A model generated the notes under the pieces. It saw nothing but the letters and a program-made list of their open reading frames with translations. It was not told the origin of the DNA and ran no database searches. From Verrucomicrobiota bacterium (GTDB taxonomy: Bacteria > Verrucomicrobiota > Verrucomicrobiia > Chthoniobacterales > UBA10450), in contig QHRI01000036.1 of the NCBI GenBank assembly GCA_003221375.1, forward strand, positions 1 through 7,738: a DNA stretch of 7,738 bases, read 5' to 3'. Positions 6,480 through 7,738 of this stretch are shown piece after piece (the first letter of the stretch is position 1; every line of letters starts with the position of its first letter). Position numbers and translations under genes: made by a program.

Positions 6480-6986
6480 CGAACCGCGGCATCCGAGCCC
6501 AATGCGACTTATGGGTGAATAAAAAAAATCGGGAGAGCCCCTGCGGCCGAGGAATTCCTTATCGTGCAATTCTTCCACGGCGCGTTTCGCTTCATCGACG
6601 GTTTGCATCTGCACAAAGGCAAACCCTTTTGAACGTTGGTTATGGCGGTAGCTTACGACCTCCGCATTTTGAACGTGTCCGACTCCGTTGAACAATTCAA
6701 AAAGATCGCTCTCGGTTGCGTCGAACGACAGGTTGCCGACGTACAGACGCGGCGAAGTCACGTCGATTCGTTCGGGTTTGCGTGCCGATCGCGAAGGTTG
6801 CGCACCATTACGCGCGGTTGCTTCCGCCTTCGTTGTGCCATTTCCAAAAAATGCAGCAATCCGCTGCCAGAATGTCTTTTTTTGCTCCTTGGCTTCTCCT
6901 CGCTGACGACGCGCGGGACCGTTGCCACGGCGTCGGGAGCCGCCGCGCGAGCGATGCGAACGTCTTTCCGTTGAATAAGAGTTCAT
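6399..6986 (-). CDS. RRM-domain RNA-binding protein with its native C-terminus replaced by readthrough
   Basis: A small cytoplasmic RNA-binding protein. The first 70 residues are basic and low in complexity (STERRSHRSRGGSRRRGN), with a short hydrophobic patch KKTFWQRIAAFFGNG at 36-50. One RRM follows at about 80-148: RNP2 LYVGNL at 81-86, RNP1 KGFAFVQM at 120-127, and VDEAKRAVEELHDKEFLGR at 130-148. In this family the last RRM strand normally follows directly (GRKLVV-type). Here, from about residue 149 (base 6540), the frame enters a terminator-like tract and runs on antisense through the end of the plus-strand gene to a stop at 6399. The tail of about 46 residues looks like noise. The RRM therefore probably lacks its last beta strand. 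The start ATG 6986 has a good AAGGA Shine-Dalgarno (about 6995-6999). The frame is open further upstream, but the Shine-Dalgarno and typical MNSYS start favour 6986. The gene is probably non-functional or altered. Confidence 0.75.
   Translation of the reverse strand: MNSYSTERRSHRSRGGSRRRGNGPARRQRGEAKEQKKTFWQRIAAFFGNGTTKAEATARNGAQPSRSARKPERIDVTSPRLYVGNLSFDATESDLFELFNGVGHVQNAEVVSYRHNQRSKGFAFVQMQTVDEAKRAVEELHDKEFLGRRGSPDFFYSPISRIGLGCRGSLSFNLQIRSGQHVIGPRLEFFDAHLF
6519..6540 (-). terminator. Remnant right half of an intrinsic terminator for the RRM gene
   Basis: Read on the minus strand, 6540-6521 is ggggctctcccgatttttttt: a GC-rich arm followed by eight U residues. This looks like the descending arm and U-tract of a rho-independent terminator, but no complementary ascending arm (gggagagcc) lies just before it; the coding sequence of the RRM runs directly into it. 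Only a weak GGG/CCC mini-hairpin is possible. I infer that the deletion that removed the RRM 3' end also removed the left arm. Confidence 0.5.
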
Positions 6987-7020
6987 GTTTGTCCTTAGGT
7001 TTAGTCCAGTTGTTATATGG

Positions 7021-7056
7021 GCGGAGCGTCCCGAAAGCATTCGGGACACCGTCCGC
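7021..7056 (-). promoter_or_regulatory. Strong hairpin in the 5' leader of the RRM gene
   Basis: A perfect 7-bp stem, gtcccga at 7028-7034 with tcgggac at 7041-7047 around a 6-base loop, is extended by an outer stem gcgga at 7021-7025 with tccgc at 7052-7056 across small internal asymmetry. It lies 35 bases before the RRM start codon. No U-tract follows, so it does not look like an attenuator terminator. A structured leader would suit post-transcriptional control of an RNA-binding protein, but it could equally be one copy of a dispersed palindromic repeat. Confidence 0.55.
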
Positions 7057-7231
7057 AGCGCGCCAATCATCCAGAGCCCATTCAAACAAGGCACTCTGCA
7101 ACGCCGTTGGAAACTCCGCCTCGTCGAGCCGGGAATCCACTTCTCTTGAACCGTAAGCCCGCGTACTCGACCAACGATGCAGCGAAGATGCAAAAGTTCG
7201 CATCACAGTATCGAAAAAACTGAATCGTCTT

Positions 7232-7256
7232 GGAAAACGGAGGCTCGGAAAACGGA
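7232..7256. repeat. Short direct repeat ggaaaacgga
   Basis: The 10-mer ggaaaacgga occurs at 7232-7241 and again at 7247-7256, in the spacer upstream of the RRM gene. It may be part of a longer degenerate repeat or a protein-binding site; nothing in the sequence decides this. Confidence 0.6.
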
Positions 7257-7280
7257 ACAAGAATCCCGACATCTCGCGTG

Positions 7281-7309
7281 ATTATGGCCTGCTTCTGGGG
7301 CTATTGCAA
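7281..7309 (-). promoter_or_regulatory. Candidate sigma-70 type promoter for the RRM gene
   Basis: On the minus strand, TTGCAA (7309-7304) and CATAAT (7286-7281) are separated by 17 bases. The -10 matches the consensus at five of six positions, the -35 at four of six. Transcription would start near 7274 and give a leader of about 290 nt. This is pattern-based only. Confidence 0.3.
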
Positions 7310-7319
7310 GTGCGACTAA

Positions 7320-7416
7320 AAATGACGAAGCACGAATGTCGAATTACGAAGTTAGCCCAACGAGATAGCAATCTCTTTCATCTTCCTTCGGCATTCGTCA
7401 TTTGGATTTTGTCATT
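7320..7416. repeat. Second copy of the aatgacgaa / ttcgtcatt palindromic repeat
   Basis: The arms aaatgacgaa at 7320-7329 and ttcgtcattt at 7394-7403 are perfectly complementary. The left side continues as gcacgaatgtcgaattacgaag and the right as ggattttgtcatt, both degenerate copies of the same unit. Bases 7320-7336 are an exact 17-base match to the complement of 5895-5911. The right arm overlaps the last codons and stop of the sulfotransferase gene, and the whole element sits where its terminator would be expected. Confidence 0.8.
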
Positions 7417-7738
7417 GCATCGCGGATCGAGTAGAGCCGCGACTTCGCGTATTCTCGTGGGCGTTCGCCGCGAATTGGACGCACAAATGATCGGAGCTCG
7501 CGTCCGTGTAGTTTTGGCTCGTAGCCGAATTCGGGCATGAGGTCACGGCAATGCCATTCAACCCATCCGATTTCATCTTCGGACAGTTCGCGCTGCCAGC
7601 GCGTTGCCGGCTCTGGACTGATCTGTGAAAAGTTAACCCGCGCTGCTGAGTTACCGCTCCAAAACTGACCCACTTTTGTTGGTGTCAGTACCGTTTCCCG
7701 ATCGAAATCGATCTCCAGGTATGCGCAAACTTCTTCCA
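7398..7738 (-). CDS. Sulfotransferase family protein, C-terminal part (runs off the right edge)
   Basis: The last 112 codons of a minus-strand gene whose start lies beyond the window. The sequence EEVCAYLEIDFD, then GQFWSGNSAARVNFSQIS, RWQRELSEDEIGWVEWHC and LMPEFGYEP has the pattern of the C-terminal region of bacterial PAPS-dependent sulfotransferases (Sulfotransfer_1/3): a short helix and a phosphate-loop-adjacent GNS segment, a RW..LS..E helix, and a final GY. Such enzymes transfer sulfate from PAPS to a carbohydrate, lipid or protein; the substrate is unknown and the PAPS-binding N-terminal loop is outside the window. The final residues AMTKSK and the stop TGA at 7400-7398 lie within the arm of a palindromic repeat, so the native C-terminus may have been altered by repeat insertion. 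Confidence 0.7.
   Translation of the reverse strand, partial: EEVCAYLEIDFDRETVLTPTKVGQFWSGNSAARVNFSQISPEPATRWQRELSEDEIGWVEWHCRDLMPEFGYEPKLHGRELRSFVRPIRGERPREYAKSRLYSIRDAMTKSK

Larger units (their letters stand above)
6987..7319 (-). other. Leader and spacer upstream of the RRM gene, no recognisable gene
   Basis: These 333 bases between the RRM start and the repeat next to the sulfotransferase gene hold no coding sequence I recognise. An open frame on the minus strand in phase with the RRM gene begins near 7193 but has no family character, and another from 7272 has none either. What can be seen is the AAGGA ribosome-binding site at 6995-6999, a strong hairpin at 7021-7056, a short direct repeat at 7232-7256, and a candidate promoter at 7281-7309. 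If that promoter is real, the RRM mRNA has a 5' leader of almost 300 nt. Confidence 0.5.

Noticed and set aside
6987..7193. N-terminal extension of the RRM protein from an in-frame ATG near 7193
   Set aside because: The frame is open, but the upstream residues have no family character, and the ATG at 6986 has a good AAGGA ribosome-binding site and a typical start sequence.
7185..7215. Possible tRNA T-arm (aagttcgcatc)
   Set aside because: Flanking bases do not form a T stem and no acceptor or anticodon arms can be built around it.

Overview
The window is a piece of bacterial chromosome, moderately GC-rich by eye. The protein sequences (ArgRS, GT2, the lipoprotein-sorting-like protein and the RRM protein) and the families of short intergenic palindromes look to me most like soil Verrucomicrobiota (Chthoniobacterales-type). 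That assignment rests on remembered family resemblance, not on a search. I see no tRNA, rRNA, CRISPR array, integrase or transposase.

Layout, left to right. Bases 1-5736 are one long minus-strand run. In transcription order it holds a PAP2 phosphatase (5736-5050), a broken GT39/ArnT-like glycosyltransferase (5053-3597), a GT2 polyprenyl-phosphate-type glycosyltransferase (3600-2887), a PTS EIIA-Ntr-like protein (2781-2323), arginyl-tRNA synthetase (2224-515), and the first 130 codons of maltooligosyl trehalose synthase treY (392 to beyond base 1). The first three genes are chained by two ATGA overlaps. To the right, a divergent plus-strand gene for a LolA-like lipoprotein-sorting family protein (about 5848-6479) carries a frame break. 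It converges on a minus-strand RRM RNA-binding protein gene (6986 to about 6540) whose native 3' end is lost. Upstream of that lie a leader of about 290 nt with a strong hairpin, a candidate promoter, and the C-terminal end of a sulfotransferase gene (7738-7398, minus).

Functional reading. PAP2, GT39 and GT2 form a typical cassette for sugar transfer through a polyprenyl-phosphate carrier to an envelope acceptor. The GT2 charges the carrier, the GT39 would transfer the sugar on the periplasmic side, and the PAP2 protein would dephosphorylate or recycle the lipid. Here the GT39 gene has lost an internal segment out of frame and also carries a stop codon, so the pathway is probably inactive or depends on another copy. 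EIIA-Ntr, argS and treY are ordinary genes for regulation, translation and trehalose metabolism.

Two things stand out. First, three nearby genes (GT39, the lipoprotein-sorting-like gene and the RRM gene, junctions within about 1.8 kb) each show what looks like a small out-of-frame deletion, while the other genes read cleanly. This is either clustered gene decay or a local sequence or assembly problem. Second, at least three families of short palindromic repeats sit between genes and intrude into them. One arm encodes most of the hydrophobic core of a signal peptide, and two others supply stop codons. I did not find a convincing new multi-gene system.
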